Of a stretch of 64,000 nucleotides of DNA, positions 56,829 to 64,000 are shown in pieces. The notes under the pieces are model-generated. The model did no database searches. It saw nothing but the letters and a program-made list of their open reading frames with translations, and was not told the origin of the DNA. Source of the stretch: Sporolactobacillus pectinivorans. GTDB taxonomy: Bacteria; Bacillota; Bacilli; Bacillales; Sporolactobacillaceae. Every line of letters begins with the position of its first letter. The first letter of the stretch is position 1. Where the stretch lies: positions 1,536,922 to 1,600,921 of the forward strand of contig NZ_NXGA01000001.1 of assembly GCF_002802965.1 (NCBI RefSeq). Reading direction: 5' to 3'. Made by a program: the position numbers and the translations under genes.

Positions 56829-57479
56829 TCACAAATCTTCCGTTCTTCCGACATATATGATCTCAAGCTTGCCATCGCGATAGACCAATTTGGTTACGCT
56901 TGTATTCGGGATCGGAGGCAGGTGGGTCTCTTTTTTGACCAGAGTATAGACGACACTGTTGATGAACATGCCATGGCTGACGGCAAGGATACTCGATTTT
57001 CCTGAAGAAGCAAATACATTAAAAATGCGTTCCAACCTGACACGGACGTCTTCGAAGCTTTCGCCGTATCCAGTCGTGTCCAGTTTTTTCAAAGTGGAAA
57101 GACCCTCGAGCCGTATTTCATCCGGTGCGCTGCCATTAAGTTCCGCGTTGCCTGATGCTTCGCCGGCGCGCCCCCATACGGCATCGTTCGGCTCGCCTTC
57201 AAACATGCCGAAGCTTGTTTCACGAAGATCCGTAGTCTCAATCACAGGGAGATCAGGATTTGCCGAACGGGAAAGAAGCAGGCGAGTGGTTTTAACAGCC
57301 CGGCTCAGATCACTCGTATAAACCGCGTCAAAAGTGATGCCCTCCTGCTTGAACCGTTCACCCAGTTCTTTAGCCTTCTGTTCACCCTCGCGCAAAAGCG
57401 GAGTGTCCGAGATCCCCTGAACTTTATCTAATAAATTAAAAAGTGTCCGTCCATGTCTGACCAGATAGATTGTTGTCAT
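56829..57479 (-). CDS. phoE: Histidine phosphatase family protein (PhoE-like)
   Basis: The 216-residue product is a phosphoglycerate-mutase-like phosphatase. The catalytic motif is YLVRHGRTLFN near residue 5, with SDLSRAVKTT and LRETSFGMFEGEP following and the second histidine in LAVSHGMFINS near residue 155. ATG 57479 has GGGAGGACA upstream. In B. subtilis phoE (yhfR) lies in the same yhf region as lplJ. The substrate is unclear; broad phosphatase activity is known for relatives. Confidence 0.85.
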   Translation of the reverse strand: MTTIYLVRHGRTLFNLLDKVQGISDTPLLREGEQKAKELGERFKQEGITFDAVYTSDLSRAVKTTRLLLSRSANPDLPVIETTDLRETSFGMFEGEPNDAVWGRAGEASGNAELNGSAPDEIRLEGLSTLKKLDTTGYGESFEDVRVRLERIFNVFASSGKSSILAVSHGMFINSVVYTLVKKETHLPPIPNTSVTKLVYRDGKLEIIYVGRTEDL

Positions 57480-57633
57480 CCGCGTGTCCTCCCGACTGTC
57501 GTTGATGGCTGCTCTGTAAACTGGCGGTGCCTGTACAGCAGCTGACAAAAATAGCTTAGCTTAAATCCGGTCTTCTTGCAAAGAAAAACAGAAATAAGGT
57601 ACCCACAGTTAAATCAAATCATTCAATCGATAC

Positions 57634-58920
57634 CAGGGCAAACGCATTAGAAATTCTGATTGATCGCGTGCTACAATGAGTGCAACAAATGAATTATGAA
57701 CGATCCGAGAGGCGATAAGCCAGCGCAAGCACCGTTTTTAAATAGGGAAAATCAAAACCTGCTTTTAACCGCTTTCCTCGAATACTCCGCTTACTCGTTG
57801 TCTCCTGCTTCAGTAAATTGACCACGCATCGGCGCAGCAGAGCCATATTCTGCGCACTATTTTTCAGACGCATGCGCTGCTCGTCCTCTCGGAACGTGAC
57901 ATCGAGCACGTGATGAAGTCCATTTTCGATCTGCCAGTGCTGGCGCACGGCTTTAGCGAATGTTTTCGCATCGCTGGAAAGTGAGGATAGATAGAACCGG
58001 CGTTCCACGCTGACCTGATCACCAGTCTGCCGTTCAGACTCAACCACACCGACACTTTTAAGTCCTTTCCATTCCTCTTTTTGATCCAAAAAATCAATGG
58101 CGTCGGTCGTCCAGTAACGGCGGACATCGACACGACCATGACCTTTTTCGACCTGTTTATAGAAGCTGTGCGGGACATCCTTAAACGCATTTTTCTGTGC
58201 GTCTTCCAGATACAGTCGGACGTCTTCATGGAGCGTGGACTGGTTGCCTTTCAGAGCCAGCACATAATCCGCTTCTTTCTCCCTGATCTTGGCGGCAATA
58301 TCTTTCTGGCAGCCCCTAGCGTCAAGGGTGACCACGCAGCCTTTGAGGTTCAGCAGTTCGAGCAGGTCAGGAATAACGGTGATTTCATTTGTTTTTCCCT
58401 CCACTTTTCGCTGAGCCAGTACCGCCTTTTGTTCGGTCGCCCATGCGCATAAGGTATGAATCGCTCGCTTGTTAGCCGCACGGTGATGGGAGCCACGCAG
58501 TGTTTTCCCATCAATGGCCACTACTTCGCCTTGGGTCAGTGTGTAGACGTCGGCTGTCCAATTCATGAAGCAACGTTCAACAGTCTCAGGATCGAGCAGA
58601 GAAAAGACCCGGGCAAAGGTATCATGAGAGGGAATCCCATTGGGCAACTCAAGGAAGCTTTCAAACCATTCTTTACGGGCATGGCCGAATTCTTCCATAT
58701 CGGTAAACGAATCAATCGCACAAATCGTCGCGGTCAGCGCGATGGTCAGGATATCAATGAGATTATGGCGCAAGTGATTCCCGCTGCGTGGATCAGGGAT
58801 ATCAGAAAGGTGGTCGATCAAATGTTTCGTCATGAGTACATGTCTCCTAAAACGGTCTTTTCTTCACATTTTACCGTTTTTAGGAAGAATATTCCTCATT
58901 TTTTAAATGCGTAAGCCCTG
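57634..58920 (-). mobile_element. ISAs1-family insertion sequence
   Basis: The 1287-bp element has terminal inverted repeats: CAGGGCAAACGCATTAGAAA at the left (57634) and, on the minus strand, CAGGGCTTACGCATTTAAAA at the right (58920). It is flanked by CAATCGATAC (57624-57633) and CAATCGACAC (58921-58930), a 10-bp target duplication with one mismatch. It contains one intact transposase gene. It inserted between the divergent genes phoE and lplJ. Confidence 0.92.
57694..58833 (-). CDS. ISAs1-family transposase
   Basis: The 379-residue product is a DDE transposase of the ISAs1 (H-repeat) family. The N terminus has IPDPRSGNHLRHNLIDILTI and SHDTFARVFSLLD. The catalytic Asp residues lie in VVAIDGKTLRGS near residue 117 and VVTLDARGCQKDIA near residue 174. 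The Glu region is QHWQIENGLHHVLDVTFRED near residue 305. The frame is full length with no stop, so it may be active. Confidence 0.95.
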   Translation of the reverse strand: MTKHLIDHLSDIPDPRSGNHLRHNLIDILTIALTATICAIDSFTDMEEFGHARKEWFESFLELPNGIPSHDTFARVFSLLDPETVERCFMNWTADVYTLTQGEVVAIDGKTLRGSHHRAANKRAIHTLCAWATEQKAVLAQRKVEGKTNEITVIPDLLELLNLKGCVVTLDARGCQKDIAAKIREKEADYVLALKGNQSTLHEDVRLYLEDAQKNAFKDVPHSFYKQVEKGHGRVDVRRYWTTDAIDFLDQKEEWKGLKSVGVVESERQTGDQVSVERRFYLSSLSSDAKTFAKAVRQHWQIENGLHHVLDVTFREDEQRMRLKNSAQNMALLRRCVVNLLKQETTSKRSIRGKRLKAGFDFPYLKTVLALAYRLSDRS

Positions 58921-59008
58921 CAATCGACACCATATCATCTGGACGATAAACTGAAACCGTTTTAAGATAGAGTAGAATGTAATGATTTACCAACGAGGAG
59001 GGGCACTG

Positions 59009-59998
59009 ATGAAATATATCAATAACCGGGATATTCTTGATCAGACGCTTAATTTTGCGTTGGAAGAATACGCCTTGACACACCTGAATATTAATGAGAC
59101 TTATCTGATTTTTTACCGGATGACCCCGACAGTTATTGTCGGACGGAATCAGAATGCTGTTGAAGAAGTGAATATGGATTATATCCGTTCGCACAAAGTG
59201 ACGGTGACCCGGAGGCTTTCTGGAGGCGGGGCCGTGTACAATGATCCGGGTAACCTCAGCTTTAGCTTTATCTCCAAAGATGACGGGGACAGTTTTAATA
59301 ACTACAGGAAGTTCACGGAGCCGGTAATCAGAGCGCTGAAGCATATGGGCATTGATGCAAAGCTGGAAGGGCGCAACGACTTGACAGTGGACGGCAGGAA
59401 GATTTCCGGCAACGCCCAGTTTGTGACCCACGGCAGGATTTTCAGCCATGGTACTTTGCTTTTTGATGTCAATCTTGACAATGTTTCAAAAGCGCTGCAT
59501 CCGGATGCGGAAAAGTATGAATCAAAGGGAATAAAATCCGTGCGGAGCCGTGTGACGAATATCCGTGAACATCTCTTAGAGGATATGGATATTCAGCAAT
59601 TCCGTGAAACGTTGCTGCACTACATTTTTGAAGGAAACAGCGAGATTCCGGAGTATCATCTGACGGACGAGGATTGGACTAATATTGTTGCTATCGCGCA
59701 GCATCGTTACCGCAACTGGGACTGGGTCTACGGAAAGTCGCCTGAATTCAATGTCCGCAAGGCGCACCGGTTCCCCGGCGGGCGGATCGACATTCGTCTG
59801 GATGTCAAAAAAGGCGTGATTGAAACGGCGTCTATTTACGGTGACTTTTTTGGGGTTGAAGATGTTTCCGATATTGAAAAACTGCTGGTCGGCACAAAAT
59901 ATGAGCAGGACGATGTCACTGAAAAACTCAAGACAGTAGATGTGCACCTGTATTTTGGAAAAATCGGCCTTGAGGATCTGCTTTCTGTCCTCTTCTGA
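59009..59998 (+). CDS. lplJ: Lipoate-protein ligase
   Basis: LplJ (329 residues) attaches free lipoate to E2 and GcvH apoproteins through lipoyl-AMP. The N-terminal signature PTVIVGRNQNAVEEVN lies near residue 34, with RRLSGGGAVYNDPGNL near residue 68 and the lysine in GRKISGNAQF near residue 130. ATG 59009 follows GAGGAGGGG. The insertion sequence ends only 88 bp upstream, so its native promoter may be disturbed. gcvH at 16.4 kb is a likely substrate. Confidence 0.93.
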   Translation: MKYINNRDILDQTLNFALEEYALTHLNINETYLIFYRMTPTVIVGRNQNAVEEVNMDYIRSHKVTVTRRLSGGGAVYNDPGNLSFSFISKDDGDSFNNYRKFTEPVIRALKHMGIDAKLEGRNDLTVDGRKISGNAQFVTHGRIFSHGTLLFDVNLDNVSKALHPDAEKYESKGIKSVRSRVTNIREHLLEDMDIQQFRETLLHYIFEGNSEIPEYHLTDEDWTNIVAIAQHRYRNWDWVYGKSPEFNVRKAHRFPGGRIDIRLDVKKGVIETASIYGDFFGVEDVSDIEKLLVGTKYEQDDVTEKLKTVDVHLYFGKIGLEDLLSVLF

Positions 59999-60119
59999 AC
60001 CCGTCTATACTAATGCCAGCGCCTACACCCTGGTTCAGAGAAACATTCGCCTGCCATTAAGTGAGCGATCTTTGATTATGGCTATCTTTATTTTTATGTG
60101 ACGATCAGTACAAGGTGAA

Positions 60120-60250
60120 AAAATCGACATAAACGGCGTGAGAATCGACGGAACCCGGGGAAAAATCGACACAAACGATGTAAGAATCGACGAAACCCGG
60201 GAAAAAATCGACACAAACAGTGTGAGAATCAACATTAACTTTAGAAAAAT
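60120..60250 (+). repeat. 21-bp minisatellite encoding possible heptads
   Basis: ATCGAC recurs at 60123, 60144, 60165, 60186, 60207 and (as ATCAAC) 60228, exactly every 21 bp, with a 42-bp higher-order unit (AATCGACACAAAC... / AATCGACGAAACCCGGG). In one plus frame the units read KIDTNDV and RIDETRE. No ribosome site precedes that frame, which runs from about 60102 to 60401, so coding is doubtful. The rest of the 59999-60456 gap holds no gene I can support. Confidence 0.7.
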
Positions 60251-60456
60251 CAACAATGCGTTCCTCGCAGTAATTCTACTTGCATCTGATGCGACAAATG
60301 CAGCACACCGCAATTATCGCATCACTGGAACGAAATGCTTTTTGGCCGGTTTTTCTAGGGCTTGTTCTAAACGGCCTCGGGAAAGATTAAATTTAAAGTA
60401 GTCAGTCCAATTTCTTCATGACTGAGTTTTCCCGGGAGACGGGAGGAGGAGTTCTT

Positions 60457-61716
60457 TTGAAAAAAATCGGCTGGGGTTTTACGTCAGTTTATGGTGTGTA
60501 TCTAGCGTTCATGGCCGCCTACTTCTTTATATGGGCGAAGGCGGGTGTTCCGCCGAATGCTAAGGGAACGCCGGCAGATCCTTCTTTGTTTATGAACGCT
60601 CACCAGCTGGCTGAAAGTGCCCGCTACAACGCATGGCGCCATTTCATTTCGTTTGCTGCTATTCCGCTTGAGTGGGGTGTTTATCTATTTGTATTAATCT
60701 CCGGTTTCTCACGCGGGCTAAGAAATTGCTCCGAACGTTTGTCCCGTCTGTTTATTGTACAGATGTTTTTCTGTTTTGCGGTAGTGTCTCTCGTTTCTGC
60801 GGCTGCCTTTTTGCCGGTTAATTTTATCACTTACAGAATGTCTGTTCACTATGGGATATCGGTTCAGTCGATTCAGGGCTGGCTGAGGGATCAGGAAATC
60901 AGTTTTGCCATCGACAGCCTGATCGGTTTTATTACGCTTGCGGCAGTGTTTTTTTTCATTCGCAGAAATCCCCGAAACTGGTGGCTTCCCGTGTGGCTGC
61001 TGGCCGTTCCGTTTATTGTTTTCATGATGTACCTGCAGCCGGTCGTGATTGACCCGCTGTATAATCATTTTCAGAGCCTGCAGAATGGCCAGCTGAAACA
61101 GGAAATTCTGGGTCTGGCAACACGCGCCGGAATCCCTGCGAACAATGTCTATGAAGTGGACATGTCAAAACAGACGCATGCCATGAACGCCTATGTCACC
61201 GGCGTTGGCTCGAACCTGCGCATCGTCCTCTGGGATACAACTGTTCATCAGCTGAGCAGACCCCAAGTGCTGTTTATTATGGCGCATGAAATGGGACATT
61301 ACGTGATGCACCATATTCTCTGGGGAATGGTCTTAGCGTTGGCAGGGCTCCTGATTGGCCTTTTTTTGGCAGCAAAACTTCTGGTCTGGATTGTGGAACG
61401 CTGGGGTGCGCGGCTGAATCTTTCGCATCCCGGCGATCTGGCGGCACTGCCGCTCGTCCTGCTTCTCTTTGCCACGCTGTCCTTTGCCGGTGAACCGGTG
61501 CAAAATGCAATCTCCAGGCAATTCGAGCATTCGGCGGATAGTTACGCAATCCATATGACGAAAAATCGTACAGCTGCTATTTCCTCTTTTCAAAAACTAT
61601 CTGCGGCCAGCCTCGGCGAGATCAACCCGCCGGCGCTTGTCAAATGGGTTCAGTACGATCACCCGACAATGCTTGAGCGAATAAATTATTTTGAACATGT
61701 GAACTTAAAAAAATAG
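60457..61716 (+). CDS. yhfN: M48 family zinc metalloprotease (YhfN-like)
   Basis: The 419-residue product is a membrane M48 peptidase of the CAAX-protease/Ste24 type, like B. subtilis YhfN. About five N-terminal transmembrane helices precede the zinc motif MAHEMGHYVMHH near residue 276. The third ligand Glu lies in EHSADSYAI near residue 355. The start is TTG 60457 behind GGAGGAGG; the frame is open further upstream to 60418. It may act in membrane-protein quality control (inference). Confidence 0.88.
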   Translation: MKKIGWGFTSVYGVYLAFMAAYFFIWAKAGVPPNAKGTPADPSLFMNAHQLAESARYNAWRHFISFAAIPLEWGVYLFVLISGFSRGLRNCSERLSRLFIVQMFFCFAVVSLVSAAAFLPVNFITYRMSVHYGISVQSIQGWLRDQEISFAIDSLIGFITLAAVFFFIRRNPRNWWLPVWLLAVPFIVFMMYLQPVVIDPLYNHFQSLQNGQLKQEILGLATRAGIPANNVYEVDMSKQTHAMNAYVTGVGSNLRIVLWDTTVHQLSRPQVLFIMAHEMGHYVMHHILWGMVLALAGLLIGLFLAAKLLVWIVERWGARLNLSHPGDLAALPLVLLLFATLSFAGEPVQNAISRQFEHSADSYAIHMTKNRTAAISSFQKLSAASLGEINPPALVKWVQYDHPTMLERINYFEHVNLKK

Positions 61717-61883
61717 AAATTGCTTTCGGAAGCGTTTCGAATGCAGGAAAAATTAGCTTGAATACATCTTTTTTCTTTAATTGTTTGTGCTAAACTAGAA
61801 TTGGTGTAAGATCCGGCAACCTTGAGAAAAAACGAGGCCCCGATTCTTCCGCCGTTGAAATCAGAAAGAGAATAGAGGAATTT

Positions 61884-62987
61884 ATGATGACGAATGAGAA
61901 AAAAACGGTCGCCGTGCTTTATGGCGGAAAATCAACGGAGTATGAAATATCTCTTCTGACCGCATTTTCCGTGATCAACGCGATGGATCTCGAACATTAT
62001 CGGGTTCTGCCTGTCCACATACAGCAGGACGGCCGCTGGATTACCGGCTCGGAAATTACGAAGAAACTCGAATACAGGGATCAGCTGCTTCTTTCTGAAA
62101 ACCGCTCGATCGAAGCTCAGGCCGAACACTGGCTTGCCCCTTCTTCACCCGCCCTTGGGAATAAACGGCCGGATGTCATTTTTCCGCTGCTTCATGGACC
62201 AAACGGGGAGGACGGCACAGTGCAGGGCCTCTTTGAATTGTTGAATATTGCCTATGTCGGTTCAGGAGTCGCCGGCTCAGCTGTAGCTATGGATAAGGTG
62301 CTCATGAAGGACGTCTTTGCCGCACATCATATACCGGGTCCGAATTATTTATCCGTTATCCGCTACGAATGGGAAACCGATGCACCGTCAGTCATTCTCA
62401 AAGTCAAAAATACAATCGGATATCCCTGCTTCATCAAGCCCGCAAACTGCGGCTCAAGTGTCGGTATCAGCCAGTGCCTCAGTGAAACCGAGCTCTCGGC
62501 ATCCGTGACAGAAGCATTCCGTTTTGATACAAAAGTCATTATCGAAGAAAAAGTTACCGGACGTGAAGTTGAAATCGGCGTGATCGGCAATCACGATCTC
62601 TCAGTTTCTGTTCCCGGCGAGATCAAAACCAAGAATGCCGCCTTTTATGATTATCAGTCAAAATACGTTGAGGGTAAAAGTACCCTAGTCATTCCCGCTG
62701 ATTTGCCTGAAAAGGTCAAAGCGGAGCTTGAGGATGTCGCGAAGCGTGCTTACAATGCACTAAGTCTCTCAGGACTTGCTCGTGTCGATGTCTTTATCCG
62801 TGAAAAAGATCAGCGTGTGATTGTCAACGAAGTGAACACGATGCCTGGATTTACCCAGTTCAGCATGTTTCCGCTGCTGTGGAAGCATACAGGGCTGTCT
62901 TACGGGAAGCTGATTGAAAAACTGATTGATCTCGGGATTGAAAGACACAATGAGAAACAAAAAATTCAGTATCGGATTGACCATTAA
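61884..62987 (+). CDS. ddl: D-alanine--D-alanine ligase
   Basis: Ddl (367 residues) joins two D-alanines for peptidoglycan precursors. The N-terminal VAVLYGGKSTEYEIS lies near residue 8, HGPNGEDGTVQGL near residue 109, KPANCGSSVGIS near residue 185 (ATP-grasp) and VNEVNTMPGFTQFSMFP near residue 315 (metal and D-Ala site). The Y/F specificity position cannot be judged by eye. AGAGGAA precedes ATG 61884. It has its own terminator. Confidence 0.95.
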   Translation: MMTNEKKTVAVLYGGKSTEYEISLLTAFSVINAMDLEHYRVLPVHIQQDGRWITGSEITKKLEYRDQLLLSENRSIEAQAEHWLAPSSPALGNKRPDVIFPLLHGPNGEDGTVQGLFELLNIAYVGSGVAGSAVAMDKVLMKDVFAAHHIPGPNYLSVIRYEWETDAPSVILKVKNTIGYPCFIKPANCGSSVGISQCLSETELSASVTEAFRFDTKVIIEEKVTGREVEIGVIGNHDLSVSVPGEIKTKNAAFYDYQSKYVEGKSTLVIPADLPEKVKAELEDVAKRAYNALSLSGLARVDVFIREKDQRVIVNEVNTMPGFTQFSMFPLLWKHTGLSYGKLIEKLIDLGIERHNEKQKIQYRIDH

Positions 62988-63022
62988 AATTAAACATTTA
63001 CAGTCCTGCAGAAATAGGCAGT

Positions 63023-63057
63023 AAAAAAAAGATCCCCGGAATGCGGGGATCTTTTTA
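63023..63057 (+). terminator. Terminator between ddl and the 3D-domain gene
   Basis: AAAGATCCCC and GGGGATCTTT form a 10-bp stem with A- and T-runs, so it can serve both convergent genes. Its stem is nearly the same as that after asnO. Confidence 0.9.
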
Positions 63058-63077
63058 CTGCTGAATAGCACGATGTT

Positions 63078-63989
63078 TTAGTGAAGAATCTGGATAGTGA
63101 CGGTTCTTACTCCGAAATTCAGCGCTGCAGCATTATTTGAAAAGTGAATGTCAATCCGGTTTCCCGTAATGCTACCACCGGTATCGGCGGCAAGGTAGAC
63201 TCCGTAACCCGGAATCATGACGTGTGAACCAAGTGGAATCACACTAGGATCGACAGCAATGACTTTGGCGTTTGGGTTTCCACTGAAATCAATCCCGGTG
63301 GCTGAGGTCCCGCTCAGTGCGTAACCTGTTGCCGTTACGGTCAAAGATTGAGAAGTTCCTCCAGCCTGCACAGTGTTTTTCTGGGGTTGGGGTTTATAAA
63401 CTACATTTTCTACAACCGGAGCCCGTTTTTCCTGTGCCTTTTTTTGGATCGCTGCTTTGCTGGACTGCTCAGCTCTTGCTGCTTCTACCTTGGCTTCGGC
63501 AGCCCTTTGTTCCTGTTTCTGATTTTCTATTAACTTTTGCACATATGCCCTGACTGCGTTCGTGTTGCGGTAGACATCATAAGGTGCTGTTTCCGTATCG
63601 GTTCCGACGATGCTGTTTTCCGTAATCTTTTGATCAGCCTGAAACGAGCTGACAGCTGCTGCTGTGAGTTCTCCGAAAACCCCGTTATCGCTGCCGTTGT
63701 AATAGCCAAGCGCATGAAGCGCATCCTGAAGCTTTTTAACAGTGGACCCTGCGTCCCCTTGTTGAAGCAAACCGTTTCTGAATATACTGTTATTTTCATT
63801 GCTGCTTGTTTGCTCAGCCGGTTTTTTTAAACCGAATCCGACTGCGCCCGATTTGGATTCAGGATTTTTTTTGATCATGTGACTATCATTTGTACTGCTC
63901 GTCTTGGCCCAGACGATCGTTGTCGGTGCGAGAATTCCGATGCACACCGTCAGGCTTGTTACCGCCGTCAGCCTTTTAATGATATTCAT
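63078..63989 (-). CDS. Secreted peptidoglycan-binding and 3D-domain protein
   Basis: The 303-residue product has a signal peptide (cut near VWAKT, residue 28). A peptidoglycan-binding domain spans about residues 72-120 (LLQQGDAGSTVKKLQDALHA and LGYYNGSDNGVFGELT). A Lys/Glu/Ala-rich coiled-coil linker at about 145-190 leads to a C-terminal 3D domain with the Asp residues in IAVDPSVIPLG, AADTGG and NRIDIHF. This build matches YocH-type wall hydrolases. The start lies 11 bp from the window end, so its promoter is partly outside. Confidence 0.87.
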   Translation of the reverse strand: MNIIKRLTAVTSLTVCIGILAPTTIVWAKTSSTNDSHMIKKNPESKSGAVGFGLKKPAEQTSSNENNSIFRNGLLQQGDAGSTVKKLQDALHALGYYNGSDNGVFGELTAAAVSSFQADQKITENSIVGTDTETAPYDVYRNTNAVRAYVQKLIENQKQEQRAAEAKVEAARAEQSSKAAIQKKAQEKRAPVVENVVYKPQPQKNTVQAGGTSQSLTVTATGYALSGTSATGIDFSGNPNAKVIAVDPSVIPLGSHVMIPGYGVYLAADTGGSITGNRIDIHFSNNAAALNFGVRTVTIQILH

Positions 63990-64000
63990 ATAAGTAAAAA

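Overview
The window is a chromosomal segment of an endospore-forming Bacillota. Low-to-mid GC composition, AGGAGG-type ribosome sites with many TTG/GTG starts, DAP-type wall synthesis (dapF) and a set of sporulation or coat genes (yunB, lytH, yutH, lipC, CotF-like proteins) all point to Bacillales. Gene order matches Bacillus subtilis in two blocks as I remember that map: yusI-gcvH / metNIQ / sufCDSUB / yunDCB / lytH / yutDEF / yutH / yutI / yuzD / dapF / yutM, and pbpF / yhgDE / phoE / lplJ / yhfN. Protein divergence suggests a relative outside the B. subtilis group, such as Sporolactobacillaceae, but the genus is not proven.

Layout. 1-7.4 kb: glutamate synthase (gltB cut by the window edge, gltD) and a polyphosphate pair (ppx, ppk). 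7.7-13.1 kb: a secreted SH3-like protein, a class Ib ribonucleotide reductase operon (nrdIEF) behind two NrdR boxes, and ypjP. 13.3-15.8 kb (minus strand): a LipC-like esterase, a CAP-domain secreted protein and two coat-like proteins. 15.9-28.1 kb: yusI, gcvH, sigI-rsgI, a decayed GntP permease, a SAM-I riboswitch with metNIQ, and the complete SUF Fe-S cluster operon. 28.3-40.9 kb: the yun/yut block, dapF, yutM, an orphan HicB regulator and a type II NADH dehydrogenase.

41-46.9 kb: two divergent Xre regulators, a truncated asparagine synthase, DUF378, pgi, YggT and an OmdA-type protein. 47-53 kb: tRNA-Ala(CGC), two paralogous APC permeases and a class A penicillin-binding protein. 53.2-56.6 kb: the yhgD-yhgE regulator/Pip-type membrane protein pair. 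56.8-64 kb: phoE, an ISAs1-family insertion sequence, lplJ, a 21-bp minisatellite, an M48 protease, ddl and a 3D-domain secreted protein.

The most interesting structure is not a gene. A short dispersed element of about 80-100 bp is present at 8.3 kb (minus), 33.0-33.2 kb (plus, enlarged by about 140 bp) and 43.8 kb (plus). Its 3' hairpin has an 11-bp stem and a 22-nt loop in all three copies. Two stem pairs change on both sides between copies, which argues for selection on, or precise copying of, a folded structure. The 43.8-kb copy replaces the 3' end of the asparagine synthase gene. Other points of interest are a matching 21-bp operator in front of both yhgD and yhgE, an AT-rich mosaic segment inside yhgE, a palindromic operator on the promoter of an orphan extended HicB, a probable CTG start in rsgI, and a polyphosphatase that lacks the usual first phosphate loop.
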